Shown piece by piece: positions 1 to 13,944 of a stretch of DNA of 64,000 nt. Origin of the DNA: Rhynochetos jubatus (lineage: Eukaryota > Chordata > Aves > Eurypygiformes > Rhynochetidae); NCBI GenBank assembly GCA_027574665.1, contig CM050652.1:41630307-41694306 (forward strand), in the 5' to 3' direction. Numbering within the stretch: the stretch's first letter is position 1; each line of letters opens with the position of its first letter. The position numbers were made by a program, and so were the translations under genes. The notes under the pieces are model-generated. The model was given only the letters and a program-made list of their open reading frames with translations. It searched no databases and had not been told where the DNA came from.

Positions 1-207
1 ACGGAAGCTTACTCTTGTGTTTGTTGGACTCTACCTGATGAAGCTACCACCAACTTCTGCTCTGTGACTGCTCTAACATGTAGTCAAGAAATGTAGATCC
101 ATCATGTGGGATGTTCAGTGTATGTAATGATAAAAATGCCACTGACTTAGGAGTCCAGTTTAGAACAAGAGACAGTAAATGGATGTAACTATGAAAAGGG
201 GGTACAA

Positions 208-507
208 GACCCAGAAAGCCAACTGTATCCTGGGCTGTATCCAGAGAAGCATGGCCAGCAGGTCGAGGGAGGGGATTCTGCCCCTCTGCTCTCGTGAGAC
301 CCCAGCTGCAGTGCTGCATCCAGCTCTGGGGCCCGCAGCATAAATATCGACTGGTTGGAGAGAGTCCAGGAGATGTCTTCAAGGCCAGGCTGGATGAGGC
401 TTTGGGCAGCCTGGTCTAGTGGAGGGTGTCCCTGTCCATGGCAGGGGGGTTGGAACTAGATGGTCTTTAGGGTCCCTTCCAACCCTAACCATTCTATGAT
501 TCTGTGA
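208..507 (+). mobile_element. CR1 LINE 3' fragment, internally deleted
   Basis: A 5'-truncated copy of the avian non-LTR retrotransposon CR1. From about 212 it matches the end of the CR1 ORF2 region (CCCAGAAAGCCAAC, then ATCCTGGGCTGT and GAGGGAGGGGATTCT), which is also present at 27231-27300 in the larger copy. It ends with the CR1 3' untranslated region (GGTCCCTTCCAACCC) and the terminal ATTCTATGATTCTGTGA at about 491-507. At 370-376 the sequence jumps from the GAGTCCAGGAG block straight to TCTTCAAGGCCAGG. Relative to the larger copy this skips roughly 300 bases (about 27385-27690). It is non-coding today. Confidence 0.93.
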
Positions 508-3500
508 AAATCGATTTTAAAGAATGCATAACTATATTAGGTGAGTTTTGATCACAGCTAGAGCTAAATAGCTCATTTCTGCTGCCTTTGTGCTTAACAG
601 GGTTTAGCCAGGTTAGTAGTATTACTGACTGCTTTAACAAGAACTATTCTTTGCAGACACTGTGGGTTGAAGCTTTAAAATGAGAGTTAGGAGCAACTGT
701 TTGTTCTTTGAAATTTTAGTGGCCTCTGCCCCATTGAGAGGGCTTAGGAAATGTAGCTCCATTCCTCGTAAACTTTGGATTCATTCTCAGCTATTTCTTC
801 ATGAAAAGTTTCATTTGCAACAAAAAATAACTAATGAAGGCTGTGTAATATGGTGTCACAACCTCTGTTATTAGTAAACTTTCAGTATTATTTTTATTAG
901 GAGAATGTGTTCTCTGCAAGCAGTTTGCTGCTCTCATGATTTTAAGTATTTAAAGAATCCTTCTAAGGGTTAGTTAAGCTTTATGCAGGGAAAAACCTTG
1001 GAGAACAAGTTCGTTCCCAGGGGAACAACAACAGAATGCAAGAGACCCTGTCGTGGTAATAGAAAGGTTTATAGCTATATGGGTCTGTATGGAACTCTTA
1101 CGCAAATCTCTTCACTCATAAATCAATGGAGATACTAGGTTTAGGTGAAAGGGATGAAGATGCTTAGCTGACTAAATTTTCAGCTTGAACAGTAGTTAAA
1201 TCAGTGCTAAGGAATTGTATATATGTGTGATTTCAAGGAATAGGATAAAAATACGCTTTTTATCTCAATAACAATAGTAATGAGTAATACTGAGAATGGT
1301 TGTAAAGAAACAGTATATAACAAAATGAATTCTCTTTGCATAGCTTTAAAAGTGTAATTAAAACATAAATGCTATTTATGGAAAAAACTTGTTAAAAACC
1401 AATTACAGTAGCTTGTTTTATTATATTCTTTCCTTGAAAGGCAATAAAGACTCATACTCAATTTTACAATTTTCAACTAAAATGCCATTGAGTTTTCATA
1501 CGTAGTCATTTCACTCTTTTTCTCACCCCATCTGTATATCTCACCTTTAAATAAAGGGCTATTATTTTCAGAAATAATTGGGTCTCCCTTAATTACTGCT
1601 AACAATTTGTTAGTCCTAGTAAAGCTTACTGTGGTTTCAGTCATGGCACTACGAAAGCTTCCAGTATTACCTCGTGTAAAAAGCTTTTGTGGCAGCACAG
1701 GGCCCTCTTCTCCAGCACAGCTCATTGGACATCTGTGTGCTCTGACATGTAAAGGAAGGTGTTAAGTTATTAATTCTTATTTTCATGAGTTGAATGGTAT
1801 GTACTAGAGTAGCCAAAACAGAAGGGGTCAATATTTTCGAACTGATGTATTTTTGAATAAACTCTACACAAACATAACATTTGTCACTAGATAATGTGTC
1901 ACTGCTAGGCTGTTTTGTTTGTTTGTTTTTCTACTGCCTCTATAATTATTGTGGTGAGATGATCTCTATTTACTAGCATTCTGTAGGATCACATCAGTAA
2001 TTCACCTGAAATGACTGTCTATAGACTTACAGGGTCTTACTGCTGAGGTTGTTTGAATGCTAGTGTAGGTCATAATTAATCAATAGTGATTGTGCAAAAC
2101 ATAAAGCATTTATATGATGTTCATAACTGACACTTAAGTTCTTCACACAAGAGACAGCCTGAAATAGTAGCAGAGCTTGGCCTCACATCTTTGTCTAGGC
2201 TCACCCCATTTGGTGCGCTAGCATGCATGCCTTAAAATAGCCTCCAAGGTGAGTTGTTTGGATGTGTCATTTGAACTGAATATAGTTTTGCGTGCTCTTA
2301 GAGTATATAAAAGAATATAATACCAAAAGCAATTCTAAGCAGCATACAGCAAAAATTGAAATATTACACTTTCCTGTTAATCGTCCAGAAACAGATTTTT
2401 AATGTATCAATATAATTTCTTGAAATACGATTTTAAGGGTTTATTAAGAAAACGCTGTATGTGCTTATTGAAAGACTCACGTTTTGCTTCCTTTCCCTGT
2501 ATAAAATAGTCTTTCTCTTGAGCTGCTCCCAATGTTAAGAATGTTTTCATAGCTTTTCATAGCTGTTCTTTATGTTTCGTCTTTACATCTTCATTCAGAG
2601 TTTATAGCTTACATTCTCTATTCTAATGTGCTTACTGAACTGTCTCTGCTTGGTAGGAATCGTAATGGATTTTCCAACAAAAATGGGACTTGTACTTATA
2701 TGTGGCAATTTCCGAAAGTAACCGCATACTATGTCCTCACTCTTCAGTGCCAATATATCAGTAGTGTGTTTAAACTCTTTGGTTTATTACTATAATGTTT
2801 TTCTTTTTTTCAACTGCATATTTGAACAGTTTCCTGTGTCTCAGCACACTGAGACTGAGGCTAACTGAACCTTGGGATTTAGCTGAAAAAGGAATGTGTA
2901 TTAATTATCTGGGGAAAATGTGGCAAAGAAGGATGTAGGATCCCATAAAAACACATAAGATGAATGAACTAATTTCTTCCTCACTTGCCTCCTCCCCAAA
3001 ACCAACCCTCCAGCAATTAGAGAAACTGTTAAAAAAAATCATTTAGGTCCTTAATTCCTCAAATGCAGATGTGAAACCAGGTGACTACCAAGTTTCGCTA
3101 GTGTTTTTTTATGTCAGCAGTGACACAAATCTACAATACTGTGACTACAACTAATGATCTTCTCTATGGTTCATTTGTAACTTTTTAAGAGTGAGTCAAA
3201 AGCTGAAATCACATGAAGATGAGGGAGAAACTTGGTATATCATAAACATTGTGCGATAATATATCATTTAAAGGTAGTGTTCTAAAGCTGTATGTATGCC
3301 AGGAAGAGTGACTTTGCAATTACAGAAACTGGTGATGAAACTGGTACCTAAGATGTTATTTTTGTCAAGAGATAGAGCTAATAGATTTTTTTTTTAATAT
3401 GAACTGATTTTAAGGTTTGCTGTATTGCTTTGAATGTTACATTTTTATGTTTACCTTTTTGAAAAGAGATTTCTTAACCATATCCTTAATAATCTTAATT

Positions 3501-5193
3501 ATTAAGAAATATTTGGAGGTGACCAAAACTGAAGGGAAACATGTAGTAGGTTTTACTGAAGCGACTAAGCATAATAGGTGACTGACTTCCATGAGAGTTT
3601 ATGGAAATAAGGTGCTTATTCATTTGGATGCTTTTATAAACTCCATTAGGTGTTTTTGTGCATCTTTAGGCACCTAAATAACTCATCCACTGGTATAAAC
3701 AAAGAAGTGCATGTACTGGCAACATCTATAGTGATGGAAGTCAGATATGCTTTGTCTTAAATCAGTGGGCTCTGTTAATTTATGCCTCAGTCTAAAAATA
3801 TTCTATCTGTAATCTATTTTGTCACCAGCTGACCAAAAAAGATTCAACTGAAAAATTACATTTCAAGAGGACTAATAAATGTATTTTGAAGATGGAGAGA
3901 CAAAAAGTAAAATTACTTCCATATGACACAAAGCTATTAGAGGTCTGATAAATCTGGATTAGTTTCATCTAAAACAATGGCTTATATTAAATCCTTGGCC
4001 AAAAAAATAGATAATTGGAATCACACAATACACAGCTCTTCAGTTTGGCATCGATTTTGTAATACAATAAAACTTATCATTTGTAATCTTGTCTGGTTTT
4101 CAGAAAAAGACAGAACAATTTGATCTGTCCTGGTACATCAGACAATACGGTGCAGGTGGTTTAAAAACAAAACAGTTAATCAAGCAAAATTTTACTTAAA
4201 CTACCTGATGATTCATCCTACAGTCTATGCACGCTGTCAATTGTGCCTTTCTGAGCAATTATTTATAGAATATTTAAATAGCCTGGACAGCATGTGCAAT
4301 TGCTGAGAATGCTATTGTATTATGAATTACTTCTCCAATTTGTTTCAGTTCAATATAGTCTGACAACATTGCAGTGAGTCAACCTTCTGTTTTCCTGAAG
4401 GCAGTGCAGTATAGCATTTATACTGGAAATTCAGTTTTGCCTGAAGTATTGTTTTGGCCATGTTATAATATTCCTGAAACAAACTTTAAATGGTATGAAA
4501 AGCAGAATAATTTATTTAATCACCTTTCCACTTCTTTTTAAATATGTATTATCACAAACTTCAGAAATTGTGTTTGTATCACTGAAGGCCACTATTAAGC
4601 TCTTTACTGCATAACTGCCAAGGCACAAAATTGCCTGGAAACACCGACAGAGAATATGACAGAATAGTTCCTTAGTGGGCTGGGTGGTCGTTGGATTTTT
4701 TTTATTTTTTTTTTAAAGACATTGAAGAAATGTAGAGTAGAAAGAGGCTGAGAGATGTCAAATACACCAAGAATGAGATCATACAGAACTGGACAAGCTT
4801 TGGCAGGCTGTAAATTGAAGGTAAGAAACTGGAGAAAGTGGAAAGACAAAAAAAACGAGAGGGAGAAGGGTGGGGATGACGTATTTATGGAGTTTATAAC
4901 ATATCACCTGCAGCAGAGACAGTTAAGTAATATTTTGTGTACTGGACTTCGGAGAGTGGAATGCCAAGGGGATGGAAATGAGACTGGTGGCAGCAGAGGT
5001 GACATCTAGTTTGAGGTCCATGACCTCAGTAGCTACATCTAGATTGCATGACTAGTGCCTTTGGGTGTCCTGGTAGCCTGTTCATCGGTGTGCCTGGAAA
5101 CCAGGGTGGAATTGATAGAAGGAAGATGGGAAAAAATCCTTGTATGCAGTTACATCTCATCCTGTCAAACTGAGACACAAACTGTGGTGCATC
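508..5193. other. Unannotated AT-rich DNA
   Basis: No gene or recognisable transposon is seen. The stretch is AT-rich with short homopolymers and scattered chance reading frames of 60-85 codons. A purine-rich piece lies at about 4790-5000. A possible non-coding exon at 4719-4820 is described under findings. Confidence 0.6.
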
Positions 5194-5715
5194 TGTACTG
5201 GGTCTGTCTGGGGTGTAACTGAATTCCTTCGTCGCAGCCTGCATGGTGCTGATTTAGATTAGTGATTGAAAGAGTGTTGATGACAGACCCGTGTTTAGCT
5301 GTTGCTGAACAGTGCTTGCACAGCGTCAAGGCCTGCTCTTACTCTGCCCCCAGCAAGTAGTCCGGGAGTGGGTGAGAAGCTGGGAGGGGTCACAGCTAGG
5401 ACAGCTGACCCATACTGATCAAAGTGGTGTTCTCTACCTTATAATTTCATGTTCAGCAATACAAATGCAGGGAGGGGTAGTCTTTCCATCGTAGCTGCCG
5501 CTTGGAGACTGCATGAGCATTGGGTTCCTGCTGGGAGGTGGAGGGGTGATTGCCTCTGCTTCACTTGCGTATTCTTTCTTCCTCTCTTTTTTCCTTCACT
5601 TGTTAAGTTGCCTTTATCTTGACTCATGAGTGGAAGTGGAGTGAGTCAGTGGCTGGTGGGTGCTTAGTTTTTGCCCGGCGGGTGCTTAGTTTTTGCCCAG
5701 GATCAATCCACCACA
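5194..5715 (+). mobile_element. Solo LTR of an avian endogenous retrovirus, family A, copy 1
   Basis: A 522-base LTR running from TGTACTGGG to CCACCACA. It aligns throughout with the reverse complement of the copy at 30909-31521. Shared blocks include GTTGATGACAGACC, AACAGTGCTTGCACAGCGTC, GACAGCTGACCCA, a degenerate TATA region near 5455-5465 (CAATACAAAT), CCTTTATCTTGACTCATGAG, and GTGCTTAG near the end. No internal retroviral sequence, primer site or second LTR adjoins it, so it is a solo LTR. The flanks GCATC (left) and ATATC (right) could be a decayed 5-base target duplication. It is more diverged than the 31 kb copy, so probably older. The family assignment comes from memory of neoavian repeats plus the match inside this window. 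Confidence 0.8.
5655..5698. repeat. 22-base tandem duplication inside LTR
   Basis: Two adjacent 22-base units (5655-5676 and 5677-5698) share the core GGGTGCTTAGTTTTTGCCC and differ only at the third base (T/C). The unit lies in the extreme 3' part of the LTR, a segment present once in the related copies. Confidence 0.93.
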
Positions 5716-8700
5716 ATATCTGAAAGTTGAGTCCTTCTCTATCCCACTGTTTAGAGCGACCCAAAAAGCTGCCAACTAGAAGTGAAGTGGTAGTGTTGGT
5801 TTATCTGTAGCTAAAATAAAAATATTTGATAGAAAATTTTAAAACAAAAGTAAAAAGGATAATATATATACAAATGTCTAATATGCTGATTATGTTAACG
5901 ACTATTCAGGGTTTTTTAAAAGTTTTTGTGACACTGTGTTACTACTTCTCTGATAAGATCTTCTGTGTCACATTATATTCTGTTGGAGGTTCTCCAAAAA
6001 CACTTGTTTTTATGACACGTTACTTTACACCTTTTAAGCTTAATTACCTAATACTGACAAACCTCAGGAAATATGTAGAAAACTAGATAGACTTTTCATG
6101 TACTTTTAATGGATTAATTTTTTTGAGTGGATTTTTTTTTTTGAAGTAACGTCTTGAAGGCTTACAGAGCCATTGGTCATGACATTTTGCTCATCATGTG
6201 GGGACTGTATCAGTGAGTGTGAGCTTACTTCAGTTAGTATGAACTTACTTTTGGTACTCAGGTCATCAAGCAACTGTAAACTGGTTATTTTCTTTACTTT
6301 CTGTTTTGAGTCTTGAGAGAAATAAATGTATCTACAATAAGGTCACTTTGTCTAGTCTTGAATAGAAACTTCAGTGAAAACTAAAAGACTCTAAAGCTGC
6401 ATTTTGCCTACCCCCACGCAGAGGCAATATGGACAAGTTTCCTCTCCTGTTAGGTGTTTTATAAGCATTTCTTTATAGTTAAGAAAGTAATACTTCAAAG
6501 ACAAATGACAATAATTAAAAATGGTATCTTTACCACATCCTTGTTAGTCTGGAATTATTAATTGGTATGAATACATTAATATTTATTAATCTATGTGCAT
6601 GTTATATATATATGCAAGTTAAAAGTCAGAGATGAAGATTGAAAGAACACATGGGCCTTGCACTCTTCCCTCTGCCAAGGCACAATTAACTTTGCATTTG
6701 TTTGTCTGAACTACTTTTAAAGTCTCATCTGTTGTAATTCGTCATTCCTGTTGAAAACCTGGTTTCACTGTTGTGAGTTGGCAGTGATGATTCCCATGTT
6801 TTCCTGTTTCCAAATAAGTGCAATGGTAAAAATTAGTTATCTAAGTTATGTTACCCCACTGGGCATTAGGAACTCAAAGCTTGAAATACAAAGTACTCCA
6901 TTCTCAAGCAACTCTTTGTTGTAACTTACCATGATTTGACTGCTTTGTGTATGCACCTATTCATTGCTTGAGTTTAGAGTTTTAGGGTGTATTCTGACAA
7001 AGAAGCTTCATGGATAGTGCATGAAAAAAGTGATGATGAACTTTTCGTTCTAAATGCGAACACCAATTTTCAAGGGAGCTAATTAAAATCTTTATCTGAT
7101 CCCTAGCTGTGAGAGAGCTCTGCCTGGATGCACGTGATAAGTTCATGCCTTTTGAGATTTCTAATTTGATTGTATTTTTTTTCTGGGTTTGTGGCTACAG
7201 CTTTTTTTTTTTTTAACGTTCATAAGTCTTTGCCAGAGGAAATGACAACCTTCCCTTTAAATGTTGCATTTGGGAAACAATGGTTTGCAAGTGGAAATTT
7301 TGTTTTTGGGTATGTTGGAAGAATGGTAACTCATCAAAGCTGCCTGTAGGGGAGAATGCTTCTTTCCAACCTAATTGGCTAATAAATTACTGTTTTGAAG
7401 AGTCCAACCTGAGACAATGTACAGGATCTCGATAAACTTTAAACACCTGTTGTCACAGCTCCGTGAAGATTGTTCTGTCATCTTAAAAAGGATATGCAGA
7501 GGTTTCTAGGTACAGAGTAGGACACTGTACGTCAGCTGGATGTCAGCAAAGAACATTAAACTCTTAATTTGGCATTGCAGGTTGTCAGCTGGTCACATCA
7601 GTTGACTTTAATAATTGCTAATTGACAAAAAGCACAGATCTGGGAGACAGAACCTCAAAAACTTACCCTTTCTTTGTCAGCTTGTTACTTTTATGTTTGG
7701 TTTATTTTCACTTGTAGCATCAAAAAAATTGTTTAGTTTGCTTCTGTAGTGAGTTCTATACCATCAGATTGATTTTGTGTTTGATGTCTTTCATAAATTG
7801 AAGGTCACACTCATAGCTTAAGCTTGAAATTGTTCCTTAGTAGCAAGTAAATGAGTTGATCAGTATGGAATTGGGTTGGTAAGAGAGGTCAGAATGAGAG
7901 TTTGAGGGTAAGACTTGGCACAATATAAGGAAATCATATAAAATTGATGTGTTCACTCTGGAGTGAACTATTGATTCTTACTTTTTATTGCATGCTTCAG
8001 CATTCATGTGGAGGAAAAAAGTTTATAGCAAAGCGAGATGTCTGTCACAGTCTGCTACAGTAGAAAAAAAATAAAAATTAATGATTTGAGATGTAGCTAA
8101 AGCAAAAGAATGTTACTAAGTAACAGCTTTAAGGGAACTGAAAGTAGGAGGGTGATAGTTACACAGAATTTTCCATGAAGACCAATAAGATAGGGTGGTA
8201 CTAGACATCCTTTTTTGGCTTCTGTCAGTTAAGTGTCAAGATCAAGTGTGATACTCTTGCCATTGCAAACTAAAGAGTGTATTTGCATATATTTTTCTTG
8301 CTGCTTTTGATTAGGAAGAAGAGCAAAGGACCAGAATTTCCTTCCTTAATTTTGTACAACCTTGATAGATGAACAGGAATTTCAGTTCAAATTCTCTTGG
8401 GGGGAAAATATCCTCAAAAGGAAAGTGAAGAAGTTTCCTACCGAGACTAGAAAGTGTGTATGAGCTTTGAATAGTGACATGTGAGGACAGGCACATTTTC
8501 TTGAAGGGTGACAACTCAAAGATGTTGGCCATATGTCACCAAGATCAGGTTTTTTGATAAATACCGAGCTATGTGCTACCATATGGATACCTAAACAATG
8601 TGCAGGAGAGGAACAGTTTGGTCTCCACTGCAGTTACCAGATCAGGTGGTTATGTTCACATGATGCTCTATTGCATTCACTTTATGTTCTGCGCTTGCTT

Positions 8701-11700
8701 TTCCATGTAAGATGAACTGTGATTCCTCCTAGCTTTTTAGACCATCCTGTTGGATTCTGTGTTTACACTTCTCTGCTGTATACTAGCATGTGCTATATAA
8801 GGATAGAAAATTGGTCTAAAATTTATTATTACATTTTTCCTTTACCGTTTTGAGTAACAAGAAGGGTGGGCATGTTGAAATGATCTTCCTGCAGATTGTA
8901 ATCCCGAAGTACTTAACTGTTTGGAAGGTTCAAATATATTTCACTAGCATGAAACTTTCTTGTGCATTTCTTGAATCATGTCTTTTTCTAGATTACTACG
9001 GACTTTTATTCTAGGTGCAGTTGTACTACTAGGAATGGGATGATAGTCGTGGACATAGCAAATTTAAGCCATACAATTTTTTGCAGTATAAATGGACTCA
9101 CGTGCAGTACTAAGAATCAGTGAGTGATGCAAATGCATCATGCGGTGGTTTTGACTAATTCTGGAATACGAAGGCATACATTTCCTTTGCTTTGGCAAAA
9201 GTATAGAACAAATTCAGAGCATCTGTTGTTAGAATGGAAGAATGGTCCCAAGAATTCAGACCAGGGATTCCTATAGCCTGGGACATGAAGTCCAGCATCC
9301 CATCTCCAATAAACCATAGCAGACTTCCAAAGAAGAGAGGAACAGAGTGAGAATATATCACACATTTCTTGAAAATTCCTAGCATCCAGCAGTTTTCAGC
9401 TCAGGGGGTTTCCTGAACCTGATGTGGTTTCTCTAACTCTCAATGCATATCTTTTCCAAGTTCTTGTTCAGTTTCCCCATGCAACTTTAAAAAATGTTCT
9501 CGTACCCTCTAATGTTTCTGAGAGTTTTGTAGATCTTCCACTTATTGAATAAAGCACCTCCTTTTTTGTTTCTTTTGCACTTTACTCCTACCAGCTTCTT
9601 TCATGCTTGCTCGTTTTCTCATATACAACAATATACTGGACACTGAAATGATATGAAAGTGCAGTTTGAGCCCTCTGTTATGATATACATTATTGCAGAA
9701 GATCACAAACTCAGCTTTACAACTGAATTTATGTGCAAACAGCTTTATGGAAGGACAATATAATTTTTACAGCAATCACAAGATAGAAATTGTCAGTTGA
9801 TACTTTTCCTCTCAAAACTGTATTGCAGACCTGGTCTGTATGGACATTGTACGATAGCCCATACACAGATTGGTAGAGATGGTTACCAGGATGTTCGCAG
9901 ACCCCATTTGATCAGCAGTAAAATACACTGAGATCATAAACCCCATGTTTTTATTAGTACTATCGTAGGTATTCGTATTTAACACACGCTGTGTTAGAAA
10001 GCTACAAGGATAGTGATGTAAACTGGATTTTGCTGATAGTTTGAATAGTGGCCAAGCTTTAAAATGAAAGGTCAGAAGGGGACCTGATATGAGTAACATG
10101 TGCTGGTATCATATCTGTGTGTTGCAGTTCTCATTTAAGGTCATTTATCATGTAACAAACATGTTCTACCATTTCTTGAGTTGCAGCTTAAAAATTGTGC
10201 TGCAGTGTAATTAAGAATCATTTGCAGTAAAATAAAGAGCTCATCCAAATCTCTACATATGTCACCTGATAAATTTAGGTCAAGGCTGACTGCAAGATCC
10301 TGCTGGTCTACAGATGCCAGGTTTTTAGAGACTCTTGCGGTTGTTGCGGTGTGGAGATAACTTTAACGTGCTCCAGACTGAAAGAAATGGGTTTTGTTTA
10401 GTTCAGGAGATAAAAATACAGTCAAAAATCTGTGAAAAAAGTACTCTTTTCCAGAGTTAAAAGTATTTAAAAGACGTTTGGGATTTTATAGCTTTGGGGG
10501 TTTTTTGCTGAATAGTGATGCCCATGAAATTCCTCAGTATCTTTCTATGATTCTAAAAATTCTGAACTTTAAAAAAGTGAAATTATTGCACACAGTGTAG
10601 AGATACATCTTGAAAATTAGCTGAAGGGATTAAAGAATGTCTGAATCTTGGTCCTCTACAGTTCACATTGGTAATAAAAATATTCTGCACTACAAAATTG
10701 CACTGTGAGCACTAAATAGTAGGAGCATGTGATAGAGATGTGGTAGGTGGACTACAGCTGTAGCATTAGCATCAACAGGGGAACAGACTATTATACTTGC
10801 CAACAGGTGCAGATAAATGGATTAAAATAGTTTGATTTTGATCATTGTTTAAAATTACTTTGTTGACAAGATGTCCATATATTGCAATCACAGCTAGTGT
10901 CTCTGCATTCTTTCAGAAACATCAAATGAAGTTTTCTAGTGGAAAAAAAATCTCAGCTGTCAGAAAATACACATCTGAAGGCATTTTTTCGCAATCATTT
11001 GTGGTAGAGAAGGCAGCAGGATGACATTGTAAAGTTGCTCAAATTGATCCTTTTTCTTTCTGAATCTGCTTGTTCTTTATAACATACCTGCAGGCAATCC
11101 TATAAGTTTGCAGATGCAAATAGCCAGTATCAGTGTGTGCAGCATGAAGAGCAGAATTACACCTTCAGCCAAGAAACACCTCTTGAGGAGAAGCTGCCTG
11201 CTAACCCTTGTTTTAGCTCAAATTATAGAAATGAACAGTTAATATTTTCTATGGACGGGGTTGTGGGTTTTTTTGTATGTGGGTTTTTTTGTTCCCCCTG
11301 CCCCAAAACTGATTTTTATCTTCACCTTCCTGTGTTTCTGGTAGCATCCTTCATAAGTTGGTCATTGACCTCTCTTGATAACAAAGCCTTTTCCCATCAT
11401 CTTTTAATACCTGCTACTTTCATTCTATTTCTGTGTTTTCCCCAGAATGTTCATACTACTGGGAACATCCCTCGGAACCAGACTGTTGGTGGAGAAAGAC
11501 AAGTTTATTCAAAATAAACCACTAGCTTAAGTATCTTCTTATGAATTTAAAAAGCAAGATACAAAATGTAAAATGAAACTCTTTCTTTCCCCCTGCCCCT
11601 CTGTGCTTTGTTTGTGTTTTTCATCTATACGGAAGACAGATAAAGGTTTTCCCCAGAGACTATTAGTATTCTGCCAAGCTCTCACTTGTGATCCATAGAC

Positions 11701-13944
11701 CATCAAAGCGCTGACTGATGCAGTATTACACAGAAATGCAAAGATTATATTTGTGTTTCTGTACATATCCTGCAAAAATCCAAAACATTCAGATCTTTCC
11801 TTGCTACTCTGTTCCAGCATGCTCAAGCCATCTGCTTGGTTTTCCTGCTGCATTTGGTCTCATTAGTCATGTTCACATGTATTTCAGGCTGCTTAATTTC
11901 ATTACGCAAAGTATTATGCACTGTTCATCCAATAACTGAGAGAGGTTCATTCATCTCCCCAAGGGACTTGTAAAAAGAAGTTTTAAATCTCTAAGAAAAC
12001 CTGAAAATTCTTGTTGAAACATGGATCACGTTTCACTATTACCTTTATTAACATACCAAAACTTACGTTATTGGTTGAGTTATCCATCTTTTCCTTACTC
12101 CCAAAGACTAACTGCTGTCTCCTTAGAAATATTTGCTTCTAACAAGGACTTTTAAACACAATTAAGATCTCTACATAAACCTAAGTGTTATGTTTCCTTT
12201 TTGGTGGAGTTAGTTTTTCTGCCTACTAGTGAGGTTTCCAGTGCTGAACAGAATGTGCTTGTGGTCATCCCTGTGGACATCCACTAGAATTATCAAAATC
12301 GTAAGCCTTTTAAAAAGCATCAGAACTCACAGAGGAAAGAGAGATCTGTTAATGCCGAAGATGTAAAATCTCCGTTTGTGGTCATTGCTGAGTGTGCTCA
12401 AGCTTCTCAAAACTCCTAAGGCTGACTATGATAAACTTGTGGCATTTCCATGGATGCACTCAATATATTTGTGTTGTCGGACAAAAAAAGATAGAAGAAA
12501 AGCTTCCTGTGATGGCTCTTGGTAACTCCTCTGTGTGATGCAAGGCATCAGCCCCAGCAGTGAGAGCTGGGACACTGCTGGGAGCCCAGTGAGCAGAAGG
12601 GTACCAGTGTGGGAGAAAAATGGTCAGCATTGGACTGTGGAGGGAGTGACTGAGGCTTGATGGGCAAAGGCAAGGGATTAATAGTCAACCCAGAGAATGG
12701 GAAGGGGCATGAAAATTGAACATGGAGTGAGAAACCAGGACTGACCAGACAGAGTGAGAATTGGCAGGGAGCTCTAGAGAAGACAGATTTAATAAGCAAC
12801 TGGATAGCCAGACAGCAATTGTAGAAGTGCTAACACTGCCATTAGCATCAGCCAGTAATCCTAGCTGGAGCAATCTGGGACTGGTTGAGAAATGAACAAG
12901 GAAAGTGGAATTCAGTGGGAACTGTGGTTGGGTATATAGGAACACATAGTATAGGCTATGTGCTGTAAAGAAAAACGTGTAGGAAAAAAAAAAAAGGATC
13001 CATTATTGGGTGTAAAAAATTAGTGGGTTTTTTTATCTTGAAAAAATTTCACTATGAAAATCATAATTTACGAATATGCTCTATAGGCTGTAAAAACTCT
13101 ATAGCATTCACAGAGTAGGTGATATGGACCCTTTAAATTCATTTGAAAAAACCCAACCAAACCCTAGGCCCTGGACAAGCATGGCTGCCCCCCTAAAATC
13201 TGTTGCACAGAGACTGCCATAAAGCCTCAGAAAGAGACTGAATTAAACTTTGAGTGCTTGACATTGCAACAATGTCCTCTTGTTAATGTTGTGGTTTGCA
13301 TCTAATGAGTTTAATTTTACTTTGTTACTTTGATAAATAAACCTATTCCATCTAGACAGCCACAAGGTACAAAATAATTGTTGACTGTGAAAGCCAGAAC
13401 GTTTTTAACCAGCTTTTTTTGGTATTTGTTTAAATAAAACCCTAGGTCCTGGAGTCATTTAAAAGATTTAGCCTTTCTTTTCTGATGGAAAAGGCACATT
13501 GTGTGGTGGTGTAAATTCTTGTTGCACCATGAGTTTGACTATAAATTCAATGCTGGGCACTTTGTGCTTTATTCCCTAAAAAATTAGAAGGCAAATTATA
13601 AGTATCCACATGTATAGAAAATTCTATCATTTGTAATGTTGTGGTTAACAATATTGGTTTCTTAGTACTTAAGAGGTGAAAAATGAGAGCTTCAAGATGA
13701 TTTAAAATACTTTAAGTGAACTTTTGAATTATGTAATAAATATTTTTATGTCTAAGAATTTTTCTGTTTTAAAGATTACTAAGACCAGAAAAATGAAGTA
13801 ATTATGATATTTCATACTAAGGAAAATAATCAAAATTGCTACTTATAAGAGATGGGAACTGAGGACAGCTTTTACTGTGGATGATTAAGGTATTGGGCAA
13901 GGATTCAAGACATTTAAGTCTGAGAAGGTTCCTTAAACCAGACT
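5716..13944. other. Unannotated AT-rich DNA
   Basis: No gene or dated repeat is recognised. The content is AT-rich with T runs (7202-7214) and a short TA tract near 6604. A purine-rich patch lies at about 12540-12950. A homeodomain- and E-box-like stretch at 7560-7650 is noted under findings. Reading frames of 60-126 codons here have no recognisable domains and look like chance. Confidence 0.55.
11262..11293. repeat. 16-base tandem duplication
   Basis: Two adjacent units of TGTGGGTTTTTTTGT(A/T), at 11262-11277 and 11278-11293, differ only at the last base. Probably replication slippage. Confidence 0.9.

Noticed and set aside
44-382. 112-codon minus-strand frame
   Set aside because: Antisense of the CR1 3' fragment plus flank; no independent support.
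10536-10555. CR1-tail-like TTCTATGATTCTA
   Set aside because: No CR1 body upstream; the match is about 13 bases and can be chance.
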